Shown: positions 1 through 6,386 of the stretch, piece by piece
Position numbering within the stretch: position 1 is the stretch's first letter
Layout of the letters: every line of letters begins with the position of its first letter
NCBI GenBank assembly: GCA_938020565.1
Contig: CALIHP010000030.1
Span: 1 to 20,660, forward strand
Direction: 5' to 3'
DNA length: 20,660 nucleotides
Origin: an uncultured Anaerolineaceae bacterium
GTDB taxonomy: Bacteria; Chloroflexota; Anaerolineae; Anaerolineales; Anaerolineaceae
Notes under the pieces: generated by a model
What the model saw: only the letters and a program-made list of their open reading frames with translations
Told to the model about the DNA's origin: nothing
Databases searched by the model: none
Translations under genes and position numbers: made by a program

Positions 1-147
1 AGTATTATATCCGCTTCCATCCCCCTGTCAAGTCTCCCCCCTTTTTTCGTGACTTCTCACGGTGAACAGTCTGTGATATTGTGATATTGGCTTAGTGAAT
101 AATCCTGGAATTTGTCCCGCCTTCTCTGATAACGCAAGCCTGACCGT

Positions 148-188
148 TAAAAAATACAGATCATATGCGTGAAAAGAAAGAAATCTGT
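148..188 (-). terminator. Possible weak terminator after the SGNH gene
   Basis: On the minus strand, just after the stop codon of the SGNH hydrolase gene, ACAGAT (188-183) can pair with ATCTGT (161-156 read on the minus strand as the matching arm), followed by TATTTTTTAA. The stem is only 6 bp, A/T-rich, with a loop of about 21 nt, so it is a weak candidate for the end of the four-gene minus-strand unit. The rest of 1-194 holds no gene I can support; it contains a short tandem duplication (TGTGATAT twice, 72-87). Confidence 0.3.
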
Positions 189-194
189 CTGGTT

Positions 195-851
195 TTAATC
201 ATCGCAGTTTTCCCCCAGGACCGAACGCACCTTCTCCGCAACTGCCTTCGCCAGCGGCAGCTGCGACGGTTCAGAGATATGCATCCAGTCCAGTTCATTC
301 GGCGTCACAAACGGATTAATATCCAGCGCGTCGCATCCTTCTTCCGCAGCAAAACGCAGCATCCAGGGAACCATCGCCGCTGATTTCTCCGCACAGCCCG
401 GGCCCATATGTCCATAGACGGTTGGGACCGTCTCGATCCGCGGATCGATCTTCATCGGCGTCAGGACAAGGGCCCGCGGTCCGTCGCGCCAGACCGGAAG
501 CTGCTTCGCTTTCTGGAGAAGAACCCGAAGCCCTTCGGCAATGTTGTACCCTGTTGCGGCGAATCGCGCTTTACAGTCGTTCGTTCCCAGCATGAGAATC
601 AGCAGGTCAATCGGCGAATGCGTCGATAAAACCGGACGCAGCGTCGTCAATCCGCTCAATCCTTCGCAGAGCGGATCGTCAAAAACCGTCGTCCGACCCG
701 AGAGTCCCTCAGGGATAACCTCGTATCGATCGCCCAGGAGCGCTCCCAGCCGCGTCGTCCAGCGGACGTCGTCGTCGAACCGTCCGCCGGTTCGCGGGTC
801 GGCTCCATACGTATTTGAATCGCCATAGCAGACAACTCGAATTTTATTCAT
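195..851 (-). CDS. SGNH/GDSL-family esterase or acyltransferase (MsAcT/arylesterase-like)
   Basis: A 218-residue hydrolase of the SGNH/GDSL superfamily with no signal peptide, so probably cytoplasmic. Block I is GDSNTYG with the nucleophile Ser12. Block III is the GTND motif in the middle. The catalytic Asp and His sit in DWMH (Asp188, His191) near the C-terminus. The segments DVRWTTRLGALLG, EGLSGRTT and LMLGTNDCKA closely resemble the Mycobacterium smegmatis acyltransferase MsAcT and related arylesterases, which cleave or transfer short acyl groups on alcohols and sugars. The natural substrate is not evident. The start ATG overlaps the stop of the PHP gene as ATGA (851-848), so the two are probably translationally coupled and the gene is last in its operon. 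Function class is firm; the exact reaction is inferred. Confidence 0.9.
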   Translation of the reverse strand: MNKIRVVCYGDSNTYGADPRTGGRFDDDVRWTTRLGALLGDRYEVIPEGLSGRTTVFDDPLCEGLSGLTTLRPVLSTHSPIDLLILMLGTNDCKARFAATGYNIAEGLRVLLQKAKQLPVWRDGPRALVLTPMKIDPRIETVPTVYGHMGPGCAEKSAAMVPWMLRFAAEEGCDALDINPFVTPNELDWMHISEPSQLPLAKAVAEKVRSVLGENCDD

Positions 852-1543
852 GCGTTTGCCTCCGAATTACGATCCTCCGGATCGCTGCTCTCCCGATATA
901 GCCCGAATTTCTTCCGAAGGACCGCCGACCGCGAGACGATCCGGACCCATTTTGGCGACGGCGTTCCAACCACTTCGGCGTCCTGAATCGCGGCGCGCAG
1001 CTCCTCCGCCGTTGAAAACGGCGCCAGCCGCAGCGCCATCCGCCCCAGTTCAAAGAGTCCATGCGCGTCCGAGCCCGCCGTTCCGGAGAGGCCCCGCGCC
1101 TTCGCGAAGTTCGTCGCTTTTTCGTTCGCGTCCCTCGTATTCCGCCCATTCGCAATCTCGATTGCATCTAAATATCCCTGATACCGGATCATCTCGTCCT
1201 CAGTCCAGCCGTGCCGGCTGAACGAATACGGATGAGAAAGCGAGATAAACGCCCCCTGATCACGGAGACGCCGGAAGGCTTCGTCCGGCTCCAATCCAGC
1301 CGGAACCTCCTCTTCAACGAAAAAAGCTAAAATCTCGCCGCGCGTCGTCAATATTTCCTCGCCGACGATCACAAAATCCGGATACCGTTTCCGCAGCCGG
1401 ATCGCTCCTTGAATCGAATTATGATCTGTGATAACCAGCTTTCCCAAATTCAGTTCATGCGCCCGCTCAATTAACGCGCTGAGCTTCGTGACCGAATCGG
1501 GCGAAAACTCGCTATGCACGTGAAAATCAACTAAAATTTTCAA
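848..1543 (-). CDS. PHP-domain metal-dependent phosphoesterase
   Basis: A 231-residue protein of the PHP (polymerase and histidinol phosphatase) family, like the TrpH/YciV group of metal-dependent phosphoesterases. From the chosen start, metal ligands appear in order: His8-x-His10 in DFHVHS, Asp40-His41 in ITDHNS, Glu62/Glu63 in GEEI, His104 in SHPYS, and Asp159/His161 in GSDAH. The substrate may be a nucleotide or small phosphoester; the sequence does not say. I choose the TTG at 1543 because AGGAGA (1557-1552) lies 8 nt before it and the PHP domain begins at once. Reading upstream in frame to an ATG at 1801 adds 86 Asp/Ala-rich residues that are only the out-of-frame image of the Thr/Pro tract of the preceding gene. 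The start lies 23 nt after that gene's stop. The stop overlaps the next gene by ATGA. Confidence 0.88.
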   Translation of the reverse strand: MKILVDFHVHSEFSPDSVTKLSALIERAHELNLGKLVITDHNSIQGAIRLRKRYPDFVIVGEEILTTRGEILAFFVEEEVPAGLEPDEAFRRLRDQGAFISLSHPYSFSRHGWTEDEMIRYQGYLDAIEIANGRNTRDANEKATNFAKARGLSGTAGSDAHGLFELGRMALRLAPFSTAEELRAAIQDAEVVGTPSPKWVRIVSRSAVLRKKFGLYRESSDPEDRNSEANA

Positions 1544-1566
1544 TTTATTGTTCTCCTGATAAATCG

Positions 1567-2658
1567 CTACCGAACCGGATTCACCGTGTCGGTCGGACGC
1601 GGCGTTCGGGTCGGAACGAGCGTCGGCGTTGAGGTCAGCGTTGGCGTCGGCTGGCGCGTATCGGTCGGGCGCGGCGTCCGCGTCGAGGTCGGCGTCGCCG
1701 TATTCGTCGGCGTATTCGTTGGCGTCCCCGTTATCGTCGGGGTTCGGGTCACGGTCGGCGTCAGCGTATCCGTTCCGGTCGGCGTAATTGTCGCTGTCCA
1801 AGTCGCCGTTCCTGTCGCTGTCGCGGTCGGCGTTGCCGATGGCGTCCAGGTCCCGGTCGCGGTCGAGGTCGGCGTCAGCGGCATTCCCTCAATAACGAAC
1901 CCCTCGCTCATGAACCATTCCGATCCTAAGAAAACCTGCAATTCATACGCGCCAGGAAGCCAATCGTCCGGATCCTCCGGCTCGCAGCTTACATAATTAT
2001 ATCCGCCGGTCGAAATTTCCCAGACGACGGTCGATTCGCAAAGCGCAACCTGATCATCCAGCCGCATCCATACGAATGAGATCTGCGTCCCCAGAACGAG
2101 CTTATCGTAAGAATAAAATCCGTTCAGCGTTCGCAGCGGGTTCATGAACCGGATTGAAGGATCGATCGGGAAACCGTCCTCGCCAATCTCCTCGGCGAAT
2201 TGAATCGGGCTGAAAAGAACCTCCGTTCCCGGGTCGACCTGGCTGGTCGCCATCGCTCGAAGCGAATCCGGGAGCGCGGGCGTATTCGTAATCGACGGCG
2301 TTTCGGAAACGGTCGGAGAAAGCGTCATCGTCGGCGGGAGCGTTATCGTCGCGGTTTCAGTAATCGTCGGCGTCAGCGTGATCGTCGGCGACGGCGGAAA
2401 AACGGTATAGAACGCCGGCTCAGCGTAATTATTCAGCGCCCAGGACGCCCCGGCTAATACGAGCGACATAAAAATCAGCTTCCAGCCGCGCGCGATCGCC
2501 TCCTGACGCTTTCGAAAAAAAACGAGCCGCAAACCCCGGCGAAGCGTACTGACCCCCAGCAGGAACGCCAGAACCGATCCGAAAAGCGCCAGAAACAGCG
2601 CGGCGTTTACGCCGGAAATTACATCGATATTCAGGTTCAATGCGCGCGCCCAGTCCAT
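1567..2658 (-). CDS. Membrane-anchored protein with Thr/Pro-rich (TPT) tracts
   Basis: A 363-residue protein of unknown function. Two hydrophobic segments (about 15-37 and 58-76) flank a basic loop. Then come a first Thr/Pro tract (about 88-130), a compact region with several Trp, Tyr and Cys residues (about 131-260), and a 100-residue C-terminal tract of TPT, TxTxT and TRTPRPTDT units. Such low-complexity TP tracts are frequent in exported proteins of Anaerolineae (Chloroflexota) and probably form extended, possibly glycosylated, stalks outside the cell. The central region may be an Ig-like or carbohydrate-binding fold, but I do not recognise it. The gene begins 50 nt after the stop of the membrane protein upstream and is followed after 23 nt by the PHP gene. 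No good Shine-Dalgarno precedes the ATG; a TATAAT box lies so close that a leaderless message is possible. Confidence 0.85.
   Translation of the reverse strand: MDWARALNLNIDVISGVNAALFLALFGSVLAFLLGVSTLRRGLRLVFFRKRQEAIARGWKLIFMSLVLAGASWALNNYAEPAFYTVFPPSPTITLTPTITETATITLPPTMTLSPTVSETPSITNTPALPDSLRAMATSQVDPGTEVLFSPIQFAEEIGEDGFPIDPSIRFMNPLRTLNGFYSYDKLVLGTQISFVWMRLDDQVALCESTVVWEISTGGYNYVSCEPEDPDDWLPGAYELQVFLGSEWFMSEGFVIEGMPLTPTSTATGTWTPSATPTATATGTATWTATITPTGTDTLTPTVTRTPTITGTPTNTPTNTATPTSTRTPRPTDTRQPTPTLTSTPTLVPTRTPRPTDTVNPVR
1570..1878. repeat. Degenerate in-frame repeat coding the C-terminal Thr/Pro tract
   Basis: On the plus strand this stretch is a degenerate series of GTCGGCGT-like and GGTCGGCGT-like units. 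On the minus strand these read as ACG CCG ACG and similar codons for the C-terminal TP tract. The period follows codons and the units are not identical, so this is a coding low-complexity tract, not a CRISPR or a simple microsatellite. It produces long open frames on both strands with Val/Gly-rich or Asp/Ala-rich translations that are not genes. Confidence 0.8.
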
Positions 2659-2664
2659 GCCTGC

Positions 2665-2673
2665 ATTATATCA
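2665..2673 (-). promoter_or_regulatory. Possible extended -10 promoter for the TPT-protein gene
   Basis: On the minus strand TGATATAAT (2673-2665) is a perfect TGnTATAAT extended -10 element. Only six bases (GCAGGC) separate it from the ATG at 2658, so transcription would begin at or next to the start codon. No recognisable -35 hexamer is present at 17 bp. It could be an internal promoter within the four-gene unit giving a leaderless message. Chance occurrence is possible. Confidence 0.35.
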
Positions 2674-2708
2674 TGCGGAGGATCGCCGCCTTCTTCTCAG
2701 CCCGCGCG

Positions 2709-4289
2709 TTATCTTCCGATCAATTTCGGAACCAGGTTTTCCTCATACACGAGGATTTCATAGCCCTCAAAACGATCGACCTTCTCCGGCTCGCCGAAAA
2801 GCGCAACAATCGAATCCTTCGAAACGTCCAGATAGCCCCAATCGTCCAGAAGAAAGAACGTATACGGCGCTTCTGAAAACCAGTCCGGCTTGTAGAACCA
2901 GCGCTGCTCTTCAGCGTAAACCGGAACCAGGTCTGAATCGCGATGCACCGTGATCGCGCGGATTTTAACCTGATCCCGCGACGAGACCGTCACGCTCGAC
3001 GCATTCCAATAGTGCGCGAGGCCAAAACGGTAGCCATTTTCCGACAGATACGCCGCGACCCGGTCAAAGCGCGTATCCGGCCGCCCGAAGATAAGCGGCG
3101 GAAAATTCACTGCGATCAGGAGCGCGGCGACAAGCGCCAACCCAACCCGCATGGGCAGCCAGCCGCCGATCCGCCGCGGCAGCATATCGCAGCGATTCAC
3201 CCGGCGAACGATCAGGATCGCGGTAAAAACAGGCAGGAACGAAATATAACGGGTGAACTCGGACGTCACCAATACGTCGGTAAAGACGCAGACCGCCGCC
3301 ATGCCCGCCATCGACAGCGCTAACAGGACCGCGAAAAGATCCTGATGCCGCCGCTTTAAATAATCATGAATCGTCTCAATAACAGCCAGCGTCATTCCAA
3401 TGATCAGGACAGCGGTCGCGATCCAGCGCAGCGTACTGAGCGCCGTGATCGGCGTCTGCCGCGTCGTTCCGTTCATGAGCTCGACGACGCCCTGGGCGAA
3501 CCGATTCCAATTCGTTCCAATCTGATCCAATGCGGCGAAGTGTTTCCTGGATAAGACCTGATTTTTAACCGCGCCGCCGACGCTGAAGTACAGCCAATCC
3601 AGCCCAACGCCGGCTCCGCTTCCGATCAGGGTCAGCGCAATGACGCGGGCGCAGCGCATCCGCCCGAAGCGCGGCGTTTCGCTCATCAGCTCCCATCCGC
3701 AAAGCAGAACGACCGGCAGCACGGCGATCATGACGATCAGGAAATCGCCGGTAATCCCGATCGCGGTCACGATCAACAGCGCTGCCTCCCATCCCCGGGG
3801 CATTTTCTCATCCCTGAGGATTCGCGCCGCAATCGCCATGACAACGAGCGCAGCCGCGAACGCGGCCGTATGACCGCGAAAATGACCCGTTTTTTCGACC
3901 GTCGCGACAACCGCGATCCCAAAATACAGTAGGACGTCCAACGGCGTCAGCGCGTCGACCCGATCGCGGAGCAGCAGCAGTCCGAACAAGAGGAACATCG
4001 TCAGGATCATCGCCTCCGCCAGAACGTACGCAAATGGCTGAACCCCGAGAAGCGCGGCGCTCAGCCCATAAAACGGGAGCTCCGTCGTCAGGAAGCTGAT
4101 CCCTGTCAGGACCCAATCCTTCAGGAAAAAGTTCCCGCCGATCCAGTCCTGGCCTTCGAGGACATGATTCGCGAAATCAGAATTGATCGGGACCCTCGCC
4201 ATCGTCGTAAAAGCCGTCAGCGCAATTCCAGCCAGCGCGGCTCCGATCAGCAGCCATTTACAAATCGGGTGATGCAGGATGGACCTCAT
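2709..4289 (-). CDS. Polytopic membrane protein, GT-C glycosyltransferase-like
   Basis: A 526-residue integral membrane protein with roughly ten hydrophobic segments and a C-terminal soluble region of about 120 residues (from about 405) that begins FDRVAAYLSENGYRFGLAHYW. After the first membrane segment comes a loop with Asp38 (NSDFANHVLEGQDW) and then GNFFLKDW and LTTELPFYGL. An acidic residue in the first external loop followed by this pattern is typical of GT-C fold, lipid-linked-sugar glycosyltransferases and related uncharacterised proteins. I infer a role in surface glycan or glycoprotein assembly, but no catalytic residue can be confirmed. GGAGG lies 9 nt before the ATG. It is the first clear gene of the minus-strand unit with the TPT protein, so the neighbouring TP tracts could be a glycosylation target; that is speculation. 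Confidence 0.75.
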   Translation of the reverse strand: MRSILHHPICKWLLIGAALAGIALTAFTTMARVPINSDFANHVLEGQDWIGGNFFLKDWVLTGISFLTTELPFYGLSAALLGVQPFAYVLAEAMILTMFLLFGLLLLRDRVDALTPLDVLLYFGIAVVATVEKTGHFRGHTAAFAAALVVMAIAARILRDEKMPRGWEAALLIVTAIGITGDFLIVMIAVLPVVLLCGWELMSETPRFGRMRCARVIALTLIGSGAGVGLDWLYFSVGGAVKNQVLSRKHFAALDQIGTNWNRFAQGVVELMNGTTRQTPITALSTLRWIATAVLIIGMTLAVIETIHDYLKRRHQDLFAVLLALSMAGMAAVCVFTDVLVTSEFTRYISFLPVFTAILIVRRVNRCDMLPRRIGGWLPMRVGLALVAALLIAVNFPPLIFGRPDTRFDRVAAYLSENGYRFGLAHYWNASSVTVSSRDQVKIRAITVHRDSDLVPVYAEEQRWFYKPDWFSEAPYTFFLLDDWGYLDVSKDSIVALFGEPEKVDRFEGYEILVYEENLVPKLIGR

Positions 4290-4457
4290 TTAACCATGCC
4301 TCCGTTCGCTTTTCCGAATCCGCTTCGGGGTAAATATATAGAATATTACCGCCAATACCGAACGCCGCGGAACGATTCGCGGAATGTGCGTTACCTCCCT
4401 TTTGCGCATGTCAGCGCGCGATCGATCAAAGATCCGTTTCGGCCTGCCGCGAATCAT
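4290..4457 (-). CDS. Possible 55-residue basic small ORF upstream of the GT-C-like gene
   Basis: On the minus strand an ATG at 4457, preceded by a run of eight G and AAATC, opens a 55-codon frame whose TAA (4292-4290) abuts the ATG of the 526-residue gene directly. The product would be very basic (MIRGRPKRIFDRSR at the start) with a short hydrophobic patch (SVLAVIFYIF). The abutting stop and start and the G-rich region before the ATG would suit a coupled upstream ORF. The composition is also what random sequence of this base content would give, and I recognise no family. The 4290-4608 gap otherwise holds the LytTR promoter on the plus strand and nothing else I can support. Confidence 0.18.
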   Translation of the reverse strand: MIRGRPKRIFDRSRADMRKREVTHIPRIVPRRSVLAVIFYIFTPKRIRKSERRHG

Positions 4458-4540
4458 GATTTCCCCCCCCTGAGTTGACGATTTTCATAACGCATATTTC
4501 GCGTTTCGCCCGCCGGTTTTCGCGCCTTACCGAAAAAACG

Positions 4541-4569
4541 AAGACAGGCGCTTTGATTTCGTGTATGAT
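4541..4569 (+). promoter_or_regulatory. Probable promoter of the LytTR/DUF3021 operon
   Basis: AAGACA (4541-4546) and TATGAT (4564-4569) are separated by 17 bp. The -10 box matches the consensus at five of six positions and the -35 box at four of six. It lies about 40 bp before the ATG of the LytTR gene. The -10 box overlaps an inverted repeat (4566-4579), which suggests control at this site. Confidence 0.5.
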
Positions 4570-4579
4570 GACAGCATCA
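4566..4579. promoter_or_regulatory. Inverted repeat overlapping the LytTR promoter -10 box
   Basis: TGATG-ACAG-CATCA is a perfect 5-bp dyad with a 4-bp centre, and GTATG/CATAC lies just outside it (4563-4567 and 4582-4586). It begins inside the -10 box and sits in the likely start region of the transcript. It may be an operator, for example for autoregulation by LytTR, or an RNA hairpin in the leader. No binding consensus is confirmed. Confidence 0.35.
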
Positions 4580-4608
4580 AGCATACAGGAAAGAGGAGGT
4601 AAAGCTTT

Positions 4609-5043
4609 ATGAAAGTCAGCGTTGAAATCTCCGATGATTATAAACCGCCCCGCGCGGTCATATACGCCGACGCAATGACGGAGGAAATCCGAAAGATCGT
4701 CGATTGGTTAGGGCAGAACGATACGCCGCTGATCGGTCAGTTAGATGAACGACTGGTCGTTATCAAACCGGAAGAGGTTTACATGATCCGGATAGAGAGT
4801 GGGGAAACGATAATCCATACTGAAACGGGAAAGTATTACTCCGGAAAACGGCTTTATGAAACGGTCCGCCCGCTTGGGCGCGGATTTATGCAGATTTCGA
4901 AGCAAACTATTATTAATCTTTCTTATATAAAAAGCGTGGAAGCCGGCTTCAGCGGGACGCTTCTTCTCAAGCTGAAGAATGGCCTTTCCGACTACGTGTC
5001 AAGAAAATACCTGCCGGAATTAAAAAAATATCTGGGAATCTGA
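4609..5043 (+). CDS. LytTR-family DNA-binding regulator
   Basis: A 144-residue stand-alone LytTR regulator with no receiver domain. The N-terminal 45 residues form a short leader region. The LytTR domain covers about 47-142 and shows the family pattern: VVIKPEEVYMIRIESG, then YYSGKRLYETVRPLGRGFMQISKQTIINLSYIKSV, then an SDYVSRKYLPELKKYLG tail. Such proteins bind promoter DNA, often as pairs with a small membrane protein that holds them inactive. AGGAGG (4594-4599) lies 9 nt before the ATG. The DUF3021 gene follows after 12 nt, which is the typical two-gene LytTR regulatory system, comparable in layout to HdrRM/BrsRM of streptococci. The promoter region holds a dyad that may be its own target. 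Identity is firm; targets are unknown. Confidence 0.92.
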   Translation: MKVSVEISDDYKPPRAVIYADAMTEEIRKIVDWLGQNDTPLIGQLDERLVVIKPEEVYMIRIESGETIIHTETGKYYSGKRLYETVRPLGRGFMQISKQTIINLSYIKSVEAGFSGTLLLKLKNGLSDYVSRKYLPELKKYLGI

Positions 5044-5055
5044 GGAGAAATAATC

Positions 5056-5490
5056 ATGAACAAAACTGTTAAAGAAGTGTTATCCAACACGTTTCAGTCG
5101 ATCGGGTACGCCGCTGTCATATTCTGTGTCGTTGGGGTCATTTTTGACCTGACCTTCAAAGGCAATCTGGTGATGGAAAACTATACGTACACCAGAATGG
5201 CGGCCGGCATGTTCGTCATCGGGCTTGGATTCGGCGTTCCAACGTTCGTTTACAAGAATGAAAAGATGCCGCTTCTGGTTCAGGGGCTGATCCATATGGG
5301 AATCGGCTGCGTCGTGATGACGATCGCCGCGTTCGCTGTCGGCTGGATTCCGACTGATCGGGGAATCGGCGCTGTCCTCTGGACGATCCTTGGGGAAATT
5401 GCCATCGCTCTCGTCATCTGGTTCATTATCTATCTGCATCAGAAGAAGCTGGCAAAAGAGATGAACCGCCGGATCAGCCAGATGAAGTAA
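5056..5490 (+). CDS. DUF3021 membrane protein, partner of the LytTR regulator
   Basis: A 144-residue protein with four hydrophobic segments at about 12-34, 45-64, 72-96 and 104-126, and a basic C-terminal tail (HQKKLAKEMNRRISQMK), as in DUF3021 proteins. The family is almost always encoded next to a LytTR regulator and is thought to act as its membrane-bound antagonist or signal receptor, by analogy to the inhibitor proteins of LytTR regulatory systems. GAGGAG (5042-5047) gives a good ribosome binding site overlapping the end of the LytTR gene. A strong intrinsic terminator follows 22 nt after the stop, so these two genes form a complete transcription unit. Confidence 0.88.
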   Translation: MNKTVKEVLSNTFQSIGYAAVIFCVVGVIFDLTFKGNLVMENYTYTRMAAGMFVIGLGFGVPTFVYKNEKMPLLVQGLIHMGIGCVVMTIAAFAVGWIPTDRGIGAVLWTILGEIAIALVIWFIIYLHQKKLAKEMNRRISQMK

Positions 5491-5512
5491 GTCGAAGCCA
5501 ACCATTAACGAT

Positions 5513-5559
5513 AAAACGGCAGGGAGGACGGAGCGGCAGGCGCTTTTCCCTGCCGTTTT
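5513..5559 (+). terminator. Intrinsic terminator of the LytTR/DUF3021 operon
   Basis: A perfect 13-bp stem: AAAACGGCAGGGA (5513-5525) pairs with TCCCTGCCGTTTT (5547-5559), with a 21-nt loop and a T run inside the 3' arm. It could work in both directions. It ends the LytTR/DUF3021 unit. Confidence 0.9.
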
Positions 5560-5637
5560 AATATTGGAATCATCTGAAGATCTCTCGGACGTTCAGGCTT
5601 GACCGTAACGTTTCGCCGAGGACCGTGACCCGCGGCA

Positions 5638-5663
5638 TGATAAAATTCATTAACTGTTATGAA
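5638..5663 (+). promoter_or_regulatory. Candidate promoter and operator dyad before the flavin-reductase gene
   Basis: TGATAAAAT (5638-5646) resembles an extended -10 element. It is followed at once by TTCATTAACTGTTATGAA (5646-5663), a near-perfect 18-bp dyad (TTCA, one extra T, TAAC, T, GTTATGAA). A dyad on the start region is a typical repressor position. The -35 region is poor. The rest of 5560-5770 shows nothing else I can support. Confidence 0.3.
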
Positions 5664-5770
5664 ATCCTCCGCTCAGTAGAAAAGCTTTCAATTTCCCGGA
5701 TATGGCGGCCGATGAAAACGGGAAAATCAACAAAAAACGTCGCAGACCTAAACGAAAGAGACGATCCACC

Positions 5771-6307
5771 ATGAAAGATTTAACGATTCAGGACATAAAT
5801 ATCAGCCCGATCCCGCTTTTCGCGGATGAATGGGCGCTGGTCACAGCGGGAACGAAAGAAACCGGGTTTAACACGATGACGGTCAGCTGGCGGCATGTCG
5901 GCGCGATCTGGGGCGCAAATCAGGGAATGCCGACCGCGACGATTTATATCCGTCCGCAGCGGTACACGAAGGAATTCGTCGATCGCGAACCGCTTTTCAC
6001 GATTTCCTACCTTTCCGCCGATTACCGGAAAGAGCTCCTCTACCTGGGCAGCCGATCAGGCCGCGACGAGGATAAGGTTGCTAATTCAGGGCTGACACCC
6101 GTTTTCGACGATGGGTTTACTTATTTTGCGGAAGCGAAGATCGTACTGGTCTGCCGGAAGGTATACGCCGCGCCGATTCTGGAAAGCGGTTTTATCGACC
6201 GATCCATTATCGACGGAAACTATCCGCAGCGTGATTATCATACGATGTATATCGGAGAAATCGTTAAAATCTTCGGGACGGAAACGAGCGTGGACGGTCC
6301 GAAATAA
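5771..6307 (+). CDS. Flavin reductase-like (FMN-binding split barrel) protein
   Basis: With the start used here, a 178-residue protein of the flavin reductase-like family (DIM6/NTAB type, FMN-binding split barrel). Diagnostic segments are WALVTAGTKETGFNTMTVSW near the N-terminus (about 21-40), ATIYIRPQRYTKEFV (56-70), FTISYLSADYRKELLYLGSRSGRDEDK (76-102), and the C-terminal DYHTMYIGEIVKI. These match clostridial short flavin reductase-like proteins, which bind FMN and may act as NAD(P)H:flavin reductases or flavodoxin-like electron carriers; the partner is unknown. An in-frame ATG at 5702 would add 23 Lys/Arg-rich residues with no ribosome binding site. I prefer 5771, preceded by GAAAGAGA at about 9 nt. 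It is probably transcribed on its own. Confidence 0.85.
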   Translation: MKDLTIQDINISPIPLFADEWALVTAGTKETGFNTMTVSWRHVGAIWGANQGMPTATIYIRPQRYTKEFVDREPLFTISYLSADYRKELLYLGSRSGRDEDKVANSGLTPVFDDGFTYFAEAKIVLVCRKVYAAPILESGFIDRSIIDGNYPQRDYHTMYIGEIVKIFGTETSVDGPK

Positions 6308-6386
6308 ACGGGTTGAGTCCCGCTGTCGCCTGACGGCGGACTTTATATAAATAGAATCAAGGGATAAGATTGAAAGCGAGGACAAA

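Noticed and set aside
72..87. Tandem duplication TGTGATAT-TGTGATAT
   Set aside because: Only two copies of 8 bp with no adjacent promoter or gene on that side; likely chance.
1570..1878. Regular GTCGGCGT-like units resembling a repeat array
   Set aside because: The units are degenerate, have no spacers of constant length, and follow the codons of a low-complexity protein tract, so this is not a CRISPR.
1586..1996. A plus-strand open frame with Val/Gly repeats
   Set aside because: It is the antisense image of the Thr/Pro tract of the TPT protein; it has no ribosome binding site and the minus-strand frame has membrane segments and a sensible operon position.
4164..4478. A plus-strand open frame over the start of the GT-C-like gene and the gap
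   Set aside because: It is Arg-rich, has no ribosome binding site or recognisable motif, and overlaps a well-supported membrane protein gene.
4475..4496. TTGACG on the plus strand as a -35 box for the LytTR operon
   Set aside because: No -10 box lies at a proper distance; the AAGACA/TATGAT pair nearer the gene fits better.
6308..6386. A hairpin between the flavin-reductase and DUF308 genes as a terminator
   Set aside because: The stem (CGCC/GGCG) is only 4 bp with a bulge before further pairing and has no T run, so it is too weak to call.
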